Both the position numbers and the translations under genes were made by a program. The notes under the pieces are model-generated. The model had not been told where the DNA came from. It ran no database searches and worked only from the letters and a program-made list of their open reading frames with translations. DNA of 64,000 nucleotides from an uncultured Actinomycetes bacterium. Lineage in GTDB: Bacteria > Actinomycetota > Actinomycetes > Nanopelagicales > Nanopelagicaceae. Of the stretch, positions 25,845-36,575 are shown piece by piece; position 1 is the first letter of the stretch; the number at the start of each line of letters is the position of its first letter. The stretch lies in the NCBI GenBank assembly GCA_903873185.1, contig CAIQNN010000056.1:1-64000 (forward strand). Reading direction: 5' to 3'.

Positions 25845-26941
25845 TCGTGGCTCCCATCGCTGTCTGGTACGGAAAAAAGTTCTATCAACCGGGCTCGATC
25901 CGGTTTACCGATCCCTTTTACGGGGAGTGGGTCAACCACGTGAAATTCTTTAGGTACTGCGTAGCCGCCGAATTTACTCCGGATCGCCGAATTAATCTCG
26001 GCAATCGAGATCTCGCGATCTGAGGCGAGTGCAAGTCGTTGCCCCCATTCCAGATCGGGCAGCGCGAAGGCGACGAACTCTTGATTTGGGGAACATGACC
26101 TCGCGACCTTTTCTATGGCGCTTATGGAGATCTTTATCCCGCCAGAAATAATCTGATCGTCGTTGCGACCAAGAACGACGAGCTTGCCATCGACTATTTC
26201 GCCAAGGTCGCTCGTAGTAAACCAACCATCTGAAGTGAGTGAATTCCAAAGTTCGGAAGCATTTAAATAGCCCTCGGCCATCGAGCTTCCTTTTAGTTGA
26301 ATCGTGCCGCTCGCTAAAATTCGAAATTCGGTATTTTCCAACGGCTCGCCGTTATAGATACACCCGCCGCACATCTCGGTCATTCCGTAAGTTGTCACAA
26401 CATTGATTCCGTTTAAAGCCGCAGTTGTAATTAGTTCGCTATTGGTAGCGGCGCCACCGACCAATACCGCTTTGGCACCCTGCAAATGTTGAAGAAGTGG
26501 GTGATCGCCATTTAAGGCGCGGTGAAGTTGAGTTGGAACGATCGATACAAATTCAGCCGGCTTAAACGAGTCAGCTTCGCGATTATCGATTGCAGTTCCA
26601 CCAAGTTCTAGGGCTCGGACTAAAACATTCACCGCCGCAATATGTTCGATTGGCAGTAATAGCGACCAACGATCGCCCGGCTTCGCGCCGAGGTATTCAT
26701 TAGCTGACCTTGCTGATGCCAAAAGAGCGCTGCCGGAAATCGCCACCTGCTTGGGGCTGCCCGTGGATCCCGAGGTCGTGATAACCAATGCGATGTGGGC
26801 GGCAACTTTTGAACGGTCGGATAGCCCAAACGCCAGGGCGGGACCTGCCTCATAAAGGCTGGCTTGTAGTGCGCCGGATAGTTGCGAAAGGGGCCACTCA
26901 GGGCTGACTTGAAGCAGCGGACGGTGTGCCGAAATATCCAT
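25841..26941 (-). CDS. menE: o-succinylbenzoate-CoA ligase MenE
   Basis: Activates o-succinylbenzoate with CoA through an adenylate. At 366 aa it is a short actinobacterial form of the ANL superfamily. The P-loop [12 protein letters not shown], the YGMTEMCGG motif, a TSDLGE hinge region and a C-terminal [10 protein letters not shown] with the catalytic Lys are all there. ATG 26941 or GTG 26947 could start it; neither has a ribosome binding site. Divergent from menB with about 40 bases between. Confidence 0.94.
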   Translation of the reverse strand: MDISAHRPLLQVSPEWPLSQLSGALQASLYEAGPALAFGLSDRSKVAAHIALVITTSGSTGSPKQVAISGSALLASARSANEYLGAKPGDRWSLLLPIEHIAAVNVLVRALELGGTAIDNREADSFKPAEFVSIVPTQLHRALNGDHPLLQHLQGAKAVLVGGAATNSELITTAALNGINVVTTYGMTEMCGGCIYNGEPLENTEFRILASGTIQLKGSSMAEGYLNASELWNSLTSDGWFTTSDLGEIVDGKLVVLGRNDDQIISGGIKISISAIEKVARSCSPNQEFVAFALPDLEWGQRLALASDREISIAEINSAIRSKFGGYAVPKEFHVVDPLPVKGIGKPDRARLIELFSVPDSDGSHE

Positions 26942-26981
26942 GGTCACCGTAGGCTATCTATATCTTTTTATAGGGGGAAAT

Positions 26982-27860
26982 GTGAGCAAGCCATTTAAGC
27001 GCGAACCAGGTAGCCGAGTGATTCCAGCATGGCAGACCGGGGCCGGTTCCGAAGCCTTTTCTGACATTACTTATCAGGTGGCCGAGGGTATGGCCAAAGT
27101 TACGATCAATCGGCCGGAAGTTCGCAACGCCTTTCGTCCCCAAACCCTCTTTGAATTACAAGAAGCTTTCTCTTTAGCCCGAGACGATGAACGAGTCGGC
27201 GTAATCATCTTTACCGGAGCCGGCAGTGAAGCGTTCTGCTCTGGTGGGGATATCAACGTTCGGGGCGACGATGGTTACTTGGGTGCAGATGCGCTGGCTA
27301 AAAAGGGAATCGGGCGACTTAATGTTTTGGATTTACAGATTCAAATTCGTCGATTACCTAAACCGGTTGTAGCGATGGTCGCTGGTTGGGCTGTTGGGGG
27401 TGGCCATGTTTTGCACGTGGTCTGCGATCTAACAATTGCCGCCGACAATGCGAAGTTTGGTCAGACCGGCCCGATGGTTGGTTCTTTCGATGGCGGTTAT
27501 GGAGCTGGGCTGTTGGCGGCACACATCGGTCAAAAGAAGGCGCGCGAAATTTGGTTTCTCTGCCGTCAATACGATGCCGCGGAAGCGCTCGAAATGGGAT
27601 TGGTAAATACCGTAGTTCCCGTCGCTGAGTTAGAAGCAGAAACCGTTTCGTGGTGTCGTGAGATGCTGCGACATTCCCCAATGGCCCTGCGGCTGTTAAA
27701 AGCTGGCCTCAATGCTGCCGATGATGGCTTGGCGGGAATTCAACAACTCGCTGGCGATGCCACATTGCTCTTTTACATGTCTGAAGAGGGCCAAGAAGGT
27801 CGCAACGCCTATAAAGAACGACGCGAACCAAATTTCGATCAATTCCCGAAACGTCCGTAG
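26982..27860 (+). CDS. menB: 1,4-dihydroxy-2-naphthoyl-CoA synthase MenB
   Basis: Cyclises o-succinylbenzoyl-CoA to dihydroxynaphthoyl-CoA. A 292-aa crotonase-fold enzyme with the oxyanion-hole segments [13 protein letters not shown] and [20 protein letters not shown], and the MenB-specific [14 protein letters not shown]. The GTG start at 26982 has AGGGGG at 5-10 bases before it; an ATG at 26940 upstream lacks one and adds an atypical hydrophobic stretch. Confidence 0.96.
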   Translation: MSKPFKREPGSRVIPAWQTGAGSEAFSDITYQVAEGMAKVTINRPEVRNAFRPQTLFELQEAFSLARDDERVGVIIFTGAGSEAFCSGGDINVRGDDGYLGADALAKKGIGRLNVLDLQIQIRRLPKPVVAMVAGWAVGGGHVLHVVCDLTIAADNAKFGQTGPMVGSFDGGYGAGLLAAHIGQKKAREIWFLCRQYDAAEALEMGLVNTVVPVAELEAETVSWCREMLRHSPMALRLLKAGLNAADDGLAGIQQLAGDATLLFYMSEEGQEGRNAYKERREPNFDQFPKRP

Positions 27861-27877
27861 TCTAAAAAACTTCGCTG

Positions 27878-28876
27878 ATGTCTTCTAAATTTGAACTGCC
27901 GAAAATCTTCGCCGATTTCACGGTGGTCTCAATTCCAACGCGAACGAATTTTCGTGGCATAAATTTTCGCGAAGCAGCACTTTTTCAAGGTCCCGAAGGT
28001 TGGAGCGAATTCTCACCATTTTTAGAATACGGTCCAACGGAATCAAAGACTTGGCTAACGGCAGCCATAGAAGGTGCGTATCGACCATGGCCGGCTGCGG
28101 TTCGAGCCGAAATTGAAGTTAATGCCACACTTCCAAGAGTTAGTGCCGATCAAGTGGCGCAGCTACTGAATCGCTTTCCTGGATGCAAAACGGTAAAGAT
28201 AAAGGTTAATGACTTTGTCACTGATTCAGATTTGATTGAAGCAACACTGGATCACATACCGGATGCCAAGATTCGTTTAGATGTAAATGGTGGATGGACG
28301 CTGCAGGAGGCTTTGCTTAATCTCCACGACTACCATTTGCGATTTGGAAAAGTATTCGAATATGTGGAACAACCGTGTTTAGATTTATCAGATCTAAAGA
28401 AACTTAAAGCTGAGATCCCAATCAAAATTGCAGTTGATGAATCGATTCGCAAATATTTGAATTCCGATATGGGGGAACTTCGAGATTGCGCCGATATCGC
28501 AATTATTAAATGGGCACCTTCTGGTGGGATAGCTGCCGCTAAGGAACTAATCACGCAAATTGGGCTGCCAACCGTTGTCTCTAGTGCGTTGGACACTGGA
28601 ATAGGAATTTCACACAACGTTGCCTTGGCCAGCTCGCTAACCGAACTTCCATATGCGTGCGGCTTGGGAACGGTGGCGCTTCTGGTCGATGACATAGTTT
28701 CGCCGGCTCTGATTCCGCACGAGGGAAAGTTGCGGCGAGAGCGAGTGGTTCCTGATAGTGCGCTACTTCATAAGTATCGAGCAACCGAAGATCGCCAAAT
28801 CTGGTGGCAAGATAGAGTCTTAGAAATTTGGAATAGTGGGCTTTCCGACGAAGTTGCAGAGATGGGGTGGATCTAG
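27878..28876 (+). CDS. menC: o-succinylbenzoate synthase MenC
   Basis: An enolase-superfamily dehydratase making o-succinylbenzoate, 332 aa. Catalytic Lys pair in KTVKIKVNDF, metal ligands in RLDVNGGW, EQPC and VDES, and a second catalytic Lys in IIKWAPSGG. The C-terminus carries a FALSALxTG-like segment (SALDTGIGISHNVALA). The gene runs 17 bases after menB and shares one base with the menD start. Confidence 0.93.
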   Translation: MSSKFELPKIFADFTVVSIPTRTNFRGINFREAALFQGPEGWSEFSPFLEYGPTESKTWLTAAIEGAYRPWPAAVRAEIEVNATLPRVSADQVAQLLNRFPGCKTVKIKVNDFVTDSDLIEATLDHIPDAKIRLDVNGGWTLQEALLNLHDYHLRFGKVFEYVEQPCLDLSDLKKLKAEIPIKIAVDESIRKYLNSDMGELRDCADIAIIKWAPSGGIAAAKELITQIGLPTVVSSALDTGIGISHNVALASSLTELPYACGLGTVALLVDDIVSPALIPHEGKLRRERVVPDSALLHKYRATEDRQIWWQDRVLEIWNSGLSDEVAEMGWI

Positions 28877-30471
28877 TGACCTCAGCAACCCATTTAGCTC
28901 GGGCCTTTGTCCGCCAACTGATGGAGCTTGGCGTAACTGATTTCGTACTCTCTCCTGGGTCTCGCAATGCTCCGCTTTCCATTGCCCTCAATCAGGCTGC
29001 TGAAGCTGGGCTGATCGAACTCCACGTTCGAATCGATGAACGCGGTGCCGCTTTTTTTGCGTTGGGAATCTCAAAGGCAAGCAATAACCACGTTGCAGTT
29101 ATCTGCACTAGCGGAACTGCTGCGGCCAACTTTCACCCGGCGGCGCTTGAAGCTCATCACAATCGAAATAAACTGATATTGATCACCGCTGATCGCCCCG
29201 CGTCGTTACGTAAGAGTGGGGCGAATCAAACGACAGAGCAGTTTGGTCTCTTTCCCAATATTGAATCGCACGACCTCGCCAACGTTATCGATTTGGCGCC
29301 GCTACTTAGAGAAGGCCCACTTCATTTAAATATCCAATTTGAAGAACCATTGCTTCCACTTGATCAACTTGATTGGCTTGCGGGATTTTCGCTGCGGGCT
29401 GTTGCTGCCGAGCAGCCTAATCAGCCGACCATCGAACTTCCCGAAGCTGGGGTATTAATTGTTGGGCATGATCGTGCTGGTTATAGCGTCGACGAAATAT
29501 TGCAATTTGCAAACGAGCTGGGTTGGCCCTTGATTGCAGAGGATCCAATCTCATTTCCTACGGCAATCGCCCATGCTGCAGTATTTCTGGCCGATGAAAA
29601 CACCAGAGCACTGGTCACTCCGGGCACAGTTGTAGTAATTGGTCGCACAACTCTTTCTCGAAGTATTAACACCTACATTCAAAGTGCTGCGGAGACTATT
29701 GCTATCGATCCGAGAATGGCAGATGTAGATACTGCCAGGCAAGCAGACCGGGTTCTTTACTCGCTGCCAGCGTTATCAAAGCACGCTCCAGAGCCGACAC
29801 AGTGGTTGGCGCTTTGGCACGATATTGCGAAACGATGTTCACAAACCATTTCAAAGAACTTGGAATGGTCGGAGCAGAGTGCGATCAGAACGATCGTCTC
29901 TGAGCTGCCTGATGGGTGTGCACTCTTCGTGGGCTCTTCTCGCCCGATTCGAGACATCGAAGGCTTCGCGACTCCCAGAAGTGGAATCGACGTTTATGCC
30001 AATCGCGGGCTTGCTGGCATAGATGGCAACATTTCAACTGCTATGGGAGTCGCTACTCGATACCAGCGCACTTACGCGATTATGGGAGATTTAACTTTCC
30101 TTCATGATGTCTCGGCTCTTGTAAATTTGCCAAACGTAAATCTCACGATCTTTGTTATTGATAATAATGGTGGTGGAATTTTTTCTACGCTTCCTCAAGA
30201 TGGTGTTCCTGGATTTGAACGAATCTTCGGTACGCCACACAATAACGATGTTGGGCGCATTGCTCGTGGATTCGGTTTACCTGCAGAGAAAGTTAAAGGC
30301 GCGAGCGATCTAAAGACGATCATCGCTCACCAGAGCAACGGAATTGAAGTTGTAGTAGTTGAAGTTCCGGATCGTGCAAGCAATGCTGCGAAATTAAAGG
30401 AAACGAGTCAGATGGTTTCTAGCGCGTTGCGCATCGGCAACAATTTAGATTGGCTTTCTGCTAACTCTTGA
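28876..30471 (+). CDS. menD: 2-succinyl-5-enolpyruvyl-6-hydroxy-3-cyclohexene-1-carboxylate synthase MenD
   Basis: A thiamine-diphosphate enzyme joining isochorismate and 2-oxoglutarate, 531 aa. The N-terminus (HLARAFVRQLMELGVTDFVL, SPGSRNAPLS), the cofactor Glu region DERGAAFFALG and the GDLTFLHDVSAL motif with NNGGGIFS are diagnostic. GTG 28876 is preferred to GTG 28867 because the family starts at about this point. The 3' end overlaps the convergent menF by 64 bases, coding on both strands. Confidence 0.95.
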   Translation: MTSATHLARAFVRQLMELGVTDFVLSPGSRNAPLSIALNQAAEAGLIELHVRIDERGAAFFALGISKASNNHVAVICTSGTAAANFHPAALEAHHNRNKLILITADRPASLRKSGANQTTEQFGLFPNIESHDLANVIDLAPLLREGPLHLNIQFEEPLLPLDQLDWLAGFSLRAVAAEQPNQPTIELPEAGVLIVGHDRAGYSVDEILQFANELGWPLIAEDPISFPTAIAHAAVFLADENTRALVTPGTVVVIGRTTLSRSINTYIQSAAETIAIDPRMADVDTARQADRVLYSLPALSKHAPEPTQWLALWHDIAKRCSQTISKNLEWSEQSAIRTIVSELPDGCALFVGSSRPIRDIEGFATPRSGIDVYANRGLAGIDGNISTAMGVATRYQRTYAIMGDLTFLHDVSALVNLPNVNLTIFVIDNNGGGIFSTLPQDGVPGFERIFGTPHNNDVGRIARGFGLPAEKVKGASDLKTIIAHQSNGIEVVVVEVPDRASNAAKLKETSQMVSSALRIGNNLDWLSANS

Positions 30472-31637
30472 ATTGGATCTGAACCAGCAACAATTCCACA
30501 TCCGGCGAATAATCTAATCTCCTTCTTATCTGCTGAAATTTCGCCACATCGAAGTGCGATTCCCATTTCACCATCACCGCGCGCATCGATCCACCCCACG
30601 GGGCCGGCGTAGCGAGAACGATCCATGCCTTCAATTTCAACGATGAGAGCTTCTGCAGTTTTAGTTGGGGTGCCGCACACAGCAGCCGATGGGTGCAAGT
30701 TCGCCATAATCGTGAAGATATCTACTGGAACTGCCGATTCATTTACAACGCCTGTCACATCAGTTGCAAGGTGCATGACATTTGATAGGTGAAGCACGAA
30801 AGGTGAATCGGGCACGTTAATAGAAGAGCAGAAAGGGGAGAGTACATCGGCAACTGAGCGAACGGCATACTCATGTTCTTCTAGATCCTTGGATGATTTC
30901 GCCAATGAGGCTGCTAACGCGAAGTCCTTCTGTTCGTCGTGGGTTTTGCGAATCGTTCCAGCGAGAACTCTGGAAGTTACAAGCGATTTACTCAGGCGCA
31001 CTAAGAGCTCTGGCGTTGCACCTAATAGGTTTGCTACGAGGAAGATCCAAGTCGATGGGTATTCCGCTTCTAGTCTTTGAATAAGCGCTCGACGTGAAAG
31101 TTCGGTGGTGCTCGCAGCATTTATATCGCGCGCTAAAACAACTTTATCTAGATCGCCATTCTTGATTCGAGCAACCGCATCTGCTACCCGATGTTGCCAA
31201 TCATCATTTGAGATTGAACCATCGCTCCATGAAATAGTTCCAGTGGATTTTTCAGCGATTAGCTGACTAATACCAGGCTGTGGTCGATCTCCAACCCAAG
31301 TAATCCAGGACTTGCCATTCTTTTGCCCGACGATTATTTCTGGAATTATTAATTCCGATTTTCCATCTTCTAAGAATGAAAAAGAACCAAATAGAATTGG
31401 TCCGGTTCCACTTCCGTGAACATTGTTCTTAATTGAAAATTTTGCTAACTCTTCGCGCCACCAATTACGAGCATCGAGAAATCTATTTTTCCCAGTAACT
31501 GTGGTGCTGGCGTAATTACCAAAACCTACTAAGCCGTCGCCGCCACGAATCCAAGAAGTTGATAGTTCGGCATCGCTAATAATTTGTGAAAGTTTCGGCG
31601 GCGCACCAAGAATTTCCGTTGTTATTGTGATTGGCAT
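30408..31637 (-). CDS. menF: Isochorismate synthase MenF
   Basis: Converts chorismate to isochorismate, the first step of the menaquinone branch. 409 aa with the chorismate-binding C-terminal domain: KVVLARDI, the SHEH-like EEHEYAVRSV, HPSAAVCGTPT and YAGPVGWID. ATG 31637 is chosen because it lies 18 bases after the bioY stop; a GTG at 31679 inside bioY is in frame. Its last 64 bases overlap menD on the other strand. Confidence 0.93.
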   Translation of the reverse strand: MPITITTEILGAPPKLSQIISDAELSTSWIRGGDGLVGFGNYASTTVTGKNRFLDARNWWREELAKFSIKNNVHGSGTGPILFGSFSFLEDGKSELIIPEIIVGQKNGKSWITWVGDRPQPGISQLIAEKSTGTISWSDGSISNDDWQHRVADAVARIKNGDLDKVVLARDINAASTTELSRRALIQRLEAEYPSTWIFLVANLLGATPELLVRLSKSLVTSRVLAGTIRKTHDEQKDFALAASLAKSSKDLEEHEYAVRSVADVLSPFCSSINVPDSPFVLHLSNVMHLATDVTGVVNESAVPVDIFTIMANLHPSAAVCGTPTKTAEALIVEIEGMDRSRYAGPVGWIDARGDGEMGIALRCGEISADKKEIRLFAGCGIVAGSDPIQELAESQSKLLPMRNALETI

Positions 31638-31654
31638 AAGAGAAGGTTTAGTTG

Positions 31655-32230
31655 TTAATTCTTGGGAACAAATCGCCACACTGTTGGTAACGCAGTGCTG
31701 GCAATTGCAATCTTCAAAAGTTCGCCGATCACAAAAGGTGTGAGCCCGTTTTTAAAAGTCCAGCTCCAACTCTGCGCGGTGGCATGGTGCAACCAGGTGA
31801 GCCCTAAGGCAAAAATTACTAAATCACCCAAAATCATCGTCGGGATCACTGTGAGAATCTTCTGATCCCATTTTCTACCAGCGAGCGCTCCGGTCAATGC
31901 AGTGGCCACGAGCATTCCGGCTAAATAACCGCCTGTTGGTCCAACAAAACGAGTCAGTCCATGTGAACCGCCAGCGAAAATTGGGGCTCCGACAACACCC
32001 ATCAAGATATAAAAGGAGAAAGTGGCAAATCCGAGGTTAGCGCCGTAGGCAGTTCCCAAAAGCAGAACGGCAAGGGTTTGACCTGTGACCGGAATTGGCG
32101 AGCCAGGGACTGGGATTGCGATCTGGGCCATTGCTGCCAAAAAGAAGGTGCCACCCAAAATCAAACCAAGCTGCGTAACCACAGAGGTTCGGGGGACAAG
32201 AGCTGAACGCAAAGTGGCAATCTGAGACAT
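31655..32230 (-). CDS. bioY: Biotin transporter BioY
   Basis: A 191-aa S-component of an ECF-type biotin importer with six predicted helices. Family motifs: IPVPGSPIPVTGQTLAVLL near the N-terminus and GPTGGYLAGM in the middle. Energising ATPase and EcfT genes are not in the window, so it either uses a shared ECF module or works alone. It lies upstream of menF on the same strand, breaking the men cluster. The organism may be a biotin scavenger; no biotin synthesis genes are in this window. Confidence 0.95.
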   Translation of the reverse strand: MSQIATLRSALVPRTSVVTQLGLILGGTFFLAAMAQIAIPVPGSPIPVTGQTLAVLLLGTAYGANLGFATFSFYILMGVVGAPIFAGGSHGLTRFVGPTGGYLAGMLVATALTGALAGRKWDQKILTVIPTMILGDLVIFALGLTWLHHATAQSWSWTFKNGLTPFVIGELLKIAIASTALPTVWRFVPKN

Positions 32231-32310
32231 CGCGCGCGAATCCTTACTCTAATTCGGCAATCGCCGGTGCTGAAGTTGTGGACAGAGCCTACTCCAGCGA
32301 GAATATCCGC

Positions 32311-33021
32311 GTGAGTAGAGCAGGCCTAAATAAAGATCCGGACGATGTCTCGGCTATGTTCGATGGCGTGGCAAAACGCTACGACCTTTTGAATGATTTA
32401 TTGAGTCTGGGCCGAACCAAGGCTTGGCGCAAGGTCGTTACCGCCACCATCGCCCCAACTGCCGGGATGAAAATCTTGGATATTGCTGCCGGAACCGGCT
32501 CCTCTAGCCGGCCATTGGCCGACGCTGGTGCTGAGGTAATCCCACTGGACTTTTCCGAAGGAATGTTGGCTGCTGGGCGCAAACGCCACCCTGATTTGCC
32601 CTTCACCCATGGCGATGCCCTCCATTTACCCTTTAATGCCGACCATTTTGACCTGACGACCATCTCATTTGGCCTGCGAAATACCTCTGATACCGCCGCC
32701 GCGCTCAAAGATGCCCTTCGCGTGACAAAGCCGGGTGGGCGAATTGTTATTGCTGAATTCTCACAGCCCACGAATCTGATTTTTCGGACCATCTACTTGA
32801 AATATCTCATGCGAGCCTTGCCGGCAATCGCGGAAAAGTTGGCCTCTAATCCGGCCGCCTACATCTACCTGGCGGAGTCAATCAGAGCTTGGCCAAATCA
32901 AAAGGGGTTAGCCGAGATCATGAGTGAGGCTGGATATGAACGCGTTGGCTGGCAAAACCTCACATTTGGGATTGTCGCAGTTCACACTGGTTATAAGCCT
33001 AAGACCGCACCAACCACATAG
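32311..33021 (+). CDS. menG: Demethylmenaquinone methyltransferase (UbiE/MenG)
   Basis: SAM-dependent C-methylation giving menaquinone, 236 aa. Motif I ILDIAAGTGSSS, the FDGVAKRYDLLNDLLSLG block and the C-terminal TFGIVAVHTGYKP match the family. The GTG at 32311 is preferred to GTG 32278 because family members begin around SRAGLNKDP. It stands directly before nuoA, 25 bases away. Confidence 0.95.
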   Translation: MSRAGLNKDPDDVSAMFDGVAKRYDLLNDLLSLGRTKAWRKVVTATIAPTAGMKILDIAAGTGSSSRPLADAGAEVIPLDFSEGMLAAGRKRHPDLPFTHGDALHLPFNADHFDLTTISFGLRNTSDTAAALKDALRVTKPGGRIVIAEFSQPTNLIFRTIYLKYLMRALPAIAEKLASNPAAYIYLAESIRAWPNQKGLAEIMSEAGYERVGWQNLTFGIVAVHTGYKPKTAPTT

Positions 33022-33032
33022 CGACTAGCCCC

Positions 33033-33038
33033 TAGACT
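33033..33038 (+). promoter_or_regulatory. Putative -10 element in front of nuoA
   Basis: TAGACT, identical to the hexamer before proC, eight bases ahead of the nuoA GTG. It would give the whole nuo operon a leaderless first gene. The hexamer follows the menG stop, so read-through from menG is also possible. Confidence 0.4.
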
Positions 33039-33046
33039 TCAGAACC

Positions 33047-33406
33047 GTGAACCCATACGTACCGATTCTGGTCATTGGCGCCATAGGTTTTGGCTTTGCC
33101 GCCATCTCCGTTGTAGCTGCCGCGATAACTGGACCAAAGCGCTACAACCGCGCTAAATCTGATGCCTACGAATGTGGCATTGAGCCATCACCGCAAGCTG
33201 CAGGTGGCGGCCGCTTCCCGGTCAAATATTTCTTAACGGCGATGCTTTTTATTGTTTTTGATATTGAAATTGTCTTTCTTTATCCATGGGCGGTTACCTT
33301 CGACAAGCTCGGGCTCTTTGGCCTAGTCGAAATGATGATTTTTATTCTGACGGTATTCATTGCTTACGCCTACGTCTGGCGCCGTGGCGGATTGGAATGG
33401 GATTAA
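33047..33406 (+). CDS. nuoA: NADH-quinone oxidoreductase subunit A
   Basis: A 119-aa membrane subunit of complex I with three helices and the conserved loop [22 protein letters not shown] that contacts the quinone site. The [11 protein letters not shown] motif in the second helix is intact. GTG start without Shine-Dalgarno. First of fourteen consecutive nuo genes on this strand. Confidence 0.96.
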   Translation: MNPYVPILVIGAIGFGFAAISVVAAAITGPKRYNRAKSDAYECGIEPSPQAAGGGRFPVKYFLTAMLFIVFDIEIVFLYPWAVTFDKLGLFGLVEMMIFILTVFIAYAYVWRRGGLEWD

Positions 33407-33410
33407 CCAA

Positions 33411-33965
33411 ATGGGTCTCGAAGAAAAATTACCTAGCGGATTTGCGCTTACCTCTGTTGAAAAACTTGCCGGTTATATGCGTAAGAATTCGCTTTGGCCA
33501 GCCACCTTCGGCTTAGCTTGTTGCGCTATTGAAATGATGGCGGCAGGCGCTGGCCGTTATGACTTGGCACGTTTTGGAATGGAAGTCTTTCGCGCATCGC
33601 CAAGGCAAGCCGACTTAATGATTGTGGCAGGTCGCGTTTCAAACAAGATGGCTCCAGTACTTCGTCAAATTTACGATCAAATGCCTGGCCCTAAATGGGT
33701 TATTGCAATGGGCGCTTGCGCCTCATCTGGCGGAATGTTCAATAACTACGCCATCGTTCAAGGCGTTGATCACGTAGTACCTGTTGATATTTATCTTCCT
33801 GGCTGCCCACCTCGCCCGGAAATGTTGATGGATGCGATCTTGAAACTTCATGACCATATCGGCCACGAAAAATTGGGCGTAAATCGCGCTCAAGTAATTC
33901 GCGAAGTAGAAGCAGCTGCGCTCGCTGCAAAACCAACTCACCAACTGAATGGGTTACTACGTTGA
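33411..33965 (+). CDS. nuoB: NADH-quinone oxidoreductase subunit B
   Basis: 184 aa, holds cluster N2, the last iron-sulfur cluster before quinone. Its Cys ligands are in [19 protein letters not shown] and [11 protein letters not shown] 33411 follows the nuoA stop by four bases; an upstream in-frame start overlaps nuoA and is disfavoured. Confidence 0.97.
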   Translation: MGLEEKLPSGFALTSVEKLAGYMRKNSLWPATFGLACCAIEMMAAGAGRYDLARFGMEVFRASPRQADLMIVAGRVSNKMAPVLRQIYDQMPGPKWVIAMGACASSGGMFNNYAIVQGVDHVVPVDIYLPGCPPRPEMLMDAILKLHDHIGHEKLGVNRAQVIREVEAAALAAKPTHQLNGLLR

Positions 33966-34618
33966 GCACTGATAATTCCACTGACAACGAGCAAGGAATG
34001 TTTGGCGCCACCGGTTCAGGCGACACCTCAGGTTTCGGCGGACTAGTCAGAGCCCAGGCCACCGCAGGTTCCAGCGAACGCCCATATGGCAGTTACTTCG
34101 ATGATCTTGCTGATGATCTTGAACGCGCCTACCCAGATTTTGCTGATGCCATCGAGCGGGTACTTGTGGATCGTGGCGAACTCACCCTCTTTATTAAGCG
34201 CGCTCGCCTTGAAGAAGTAGCACGAATTCTTCGCGACACACCTTCACTTCGCTTCGAAATGTGTCTCGGTGTTAACGGTGTGCATTACCCGGATGAGGTT
34301 GGTCGCGAACTTCATGCGGTCTATCCATTGCTTTCAATCACCAATAACCGCCGGGTTCGACTAGAAGTTGCGATGCCCGATTCGGATCCACATCTGCCAT
34401 CACTGGTTGAAGTTTGGGCTGGAAACAATTGGCACGAGCGCGAGACGTATGACATGTTCGGAATTATTTTTGATGGTCACCCAGGTTTAACCAGAATTTT
34501 AATGCCCGATGATTGGCCCGGACATCCGCAACGTAAGGATTACCCACTTGGTGGAATTCCGATTGAGTACAAGGGCGCAACAGTTCCAGCACCATCAGAG
34601 AGAAGGACCTATCGATGA
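33962..34618 (+). CDS. nuoC: NADH-quinone oxidoreductase subunit C
   Basis: 218 aa, peripheral arm subunit. The [20 protein letters not shown] signature of the 30-kDa family and RKDYPLGG near the C-terminus are present. The N-terminal 35 residues are acidic and low complexity. TTG start overlaps the nuoB stop. Confidence 0.96.
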   Translation: MSTDNSTDNEQGMFGATGSGDTSGFGGLVRAQATAGSSERPYGSYFDDLADDLERAYPDFADAIERVLVDRGELTLFIKRARLEEVARILRDTPSLRFEMCLGVNGVHYPDEVGRELHAVYPLLSITNNRRVRLEVAMPDSDPHLPSLVEVWAGNNWHERETYDMFGIIFDGHPGLTRILMPDDWPGHPQRKDYPLGGIPIEYKGATVPAPSERRTYR

Positions 34619-35952
34619 GTACCACCGATTCGTACGCTTCATCTCGCGAGACCACTGAAGGCCGCGTCTACTCTGTTACTGGTGGCGATTGGGATTCACT
34701 AGTCACTGAGATTGGCGCCACCAAAGAAGAGCGCGTGGTTGTAAATATGGGACCACAACACCCGTCGACTCACGGTGTACTTCGTTTGGTTCTAGAGCTA
34801 GAAGGCGAAACTGTTACTGAAGCTCGATCTGGCATTGGGTACCTGCACACAGGTATTGAAAAGAATGCGGAGTATCGAACCTGGACCCAAGGCGTCACTT
34901 TTGTCACGCGCATGGATTACCTGGCGCCACTTTTTAATGAAGCTGCTTATTGCTTAGGTGTTGAAAAGCTTTTGGGAATAACTAATGATGTGCCAGAGCG
35001 AGCCAGTGTCATTCGCGTAATGATGATGGAGTTCAACCGGATCTCATCTCACATGGTTGCACTTGGTACTGGCGCACTTGAACTAGGCGCGTTGTCGCCA
35101 ATGATTTTTGCTTTCCGTGAGCGCGAAAAAGTTTTAGATATCTTCGAAATGATTTCTGGTTTGCGCATGAACATGGCCTACATCCGACCAGGTGGCGTCG
35201 CACAAGATCTTCCGGTTGGCGCAGTCACTCGGATTCGCGAAACGGTAAAAGATTTGCGCGAAAGTTTCAAAGATAACGCCAAGATGTTGATTGGTAACAC
35301 CATCTGGATGAAGCGCACCCAGGGCATTGGCTACCTAGATCTCGCTGGTTGCACGACCTTGGGAGTAACCGGTCCGGTGCTTCGTTCTGCTGGTCTGCCA
35401 TGGGACCTTCGCAAAGTTCAACCATATTCGGGTTATGAGAATTACAACTTCGATGTCATCACAACTGATACCTGCGATGTCTATGGTCGATTCTTAATCA
35501 AGATGCTCGAACTTGAAGAATCACTGCGAATCATTGAACAAGCTTGCGACAAGCTCGATTCCCTCGAAGGTGCGCCAGTTATGGTGGCCGACAAGAAGAT
35601 CGCTTGGCCGTCACAACTTTCAGTTGGCTCCGACGGCATGGGTAACTCGCTGGATCACATCCGCGAAATTATGGGAAGCTCGATGGAATCTTTGATCCAC
35701 CACTTCAAATTAGTTACCGAAGGTTTCCGAGTTCCAGTCGGTCAGGTCTACACCGCAGTCGAATCACCTCGCGGTGAAACTGGCGTTCACTTGATCTCCG
35801 ATGGTGGCACCAGGCCTTATCGAGTTCACTTTCGCGAACCATCATTTAATAATCTGCAATCCTTATCTGCAATGTGCGAAGGCAGTTTTATCGCCGACGT
35901 TGTTGCAGCCGTCGCTTCTATTGACCCTGTGATGGGTGGTGTTGATCGATAA
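34615..35952 (+). CDS. nuoD: NADH-quinone oxidoreductase subunit D
   Basis: 445 aa, 49-kDa family subunit that with NuoB forms the quinone site. [12 protein letters not shown] near residue 45 carries the quinone-binding His; [10 protein letters not shown], and the C-terminal DPVMGGVDR, are diagnostic. The start overlaps nuoC by four bases. Confidence 0.97.
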   Translation: MSTTDSYASSRETTEGRVYSVTGGDWDSLVTEIGATKEERVVVNMGPQHPSTHGVLRLVLELEGETVTEARSGIGYLHTGIEKNAEYRTWTQGVTFVTRMDYLAPLFNEAAYCLGVEKLLGITNDVPERASVIRVMMMEFNRISSHMVALGTGALELGALSPMIFAFREREKVLDIFEMISGLRMNMAYIRPGGVAQDLPVGAVTRIRETVKDLRESFKDNAKMLIGNTIWMKRTQGIGYLDLAGCTTLGVTGPVLRSAGLPWDLRKVQPYSGYENYNFDVITTDTCDVYGRFLIKMLELEESLRIIEQACDKLDSLEGAPVMVADKKIAWPSQLSVGSDGMGNSLDHIREIMGSSMESLIHHFKLVTEGFRVPVGQVYTAVESPRGETGVHLISDGGTRPYRVHFREPSFNNLQSLSAMCEGSFIADVVAAVASIDPVMGGVDR

Positions 35953-36575
35953 TGGCATTCACGACTGAACAACTAACGATTATGGATTCCATAATTGCGC
36001 GTTATCCAAAATCTAGATCAGCGATCATGCCTTTGCTGCACTATGTGCAATCAATCGATGGCTATGTCACCTCAACTGGTATTGAAATTATTGCCGAAAA
36101 ACTGGAACTTGCCACGGCTGAAGTAACCGCAGTCTCAACCTTTTACACGCAATACAAGCCAGAACCAGTTGGCGAGTATCACGTCGGAGTCTGCACCAAT
36201 ACCCTCTGTGCCGTGATGGGTGGCGACGCAATCTTCGCTGCTGTTAAGGAACACCTGGGGATTGAAAATGATGGCGTGACTGCCGATGGCAAAGTTTCAT
36301 TGGAGCATATCGAGTGCAACGCTGCCTGCGACTATGCACCAGTTGTTATGGTCAACTGGGAGTTCTACGACAACCAGACCGTTGAGAGTGTAAAGAGTTT
36401 GGTTGATGGCGCCCGCAATGGAAATCCACCAGCTCCAACTCGTGGTCCAAAGACACTGCGCACCTGGAAAGAGAATTCCGCTGTTCTTGCTGGATTATCT
36501 GATGGTCTTGCAGGTGAGGGTGTTTCTGCTGGTGAGCCATCAAAGCTTGGTCTCAAGATTTCGCGGGGGAATTAA
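35952..36575 (+). CDS. nuoE: NADH-quinone oxidoreductase subunit E
   Basis: 207 aa, thioredoxin-like [2Fe-2S] protein. Ligands appear in CTNTLCAVMG and IECNAACDYAPVV. It is followed by a Pro/Ser-rich C-terminal tail as in other actinobacteria. Shares one base with the nuoD stop and one with nuoF. Confidence 0.96.
   Translation: MAFTTEQLTIMDSIIARYPKSRSAIMPLLHYVQSIDGYVTSTGIEIIAEKLELATAEVTAVSTFYTQYKPEPVGEYHVGVCTNTLCAVMGGDAIFAAVKEHLGIENDGVTADGKVSLEHIECNAACDYAPVVMVNWEFYDNQTVESVKSLVDGARNGNPPAPTRGPKTLRTWKENSAVLAGLSDGLAGEGVSAGEPSKLGLKISRGN

Noticed and set aside
31600-32280. Biotin or other riboswitch before bioY
   Set aside because: The bioY leader is only some tens of bases and shows no stable structured element.
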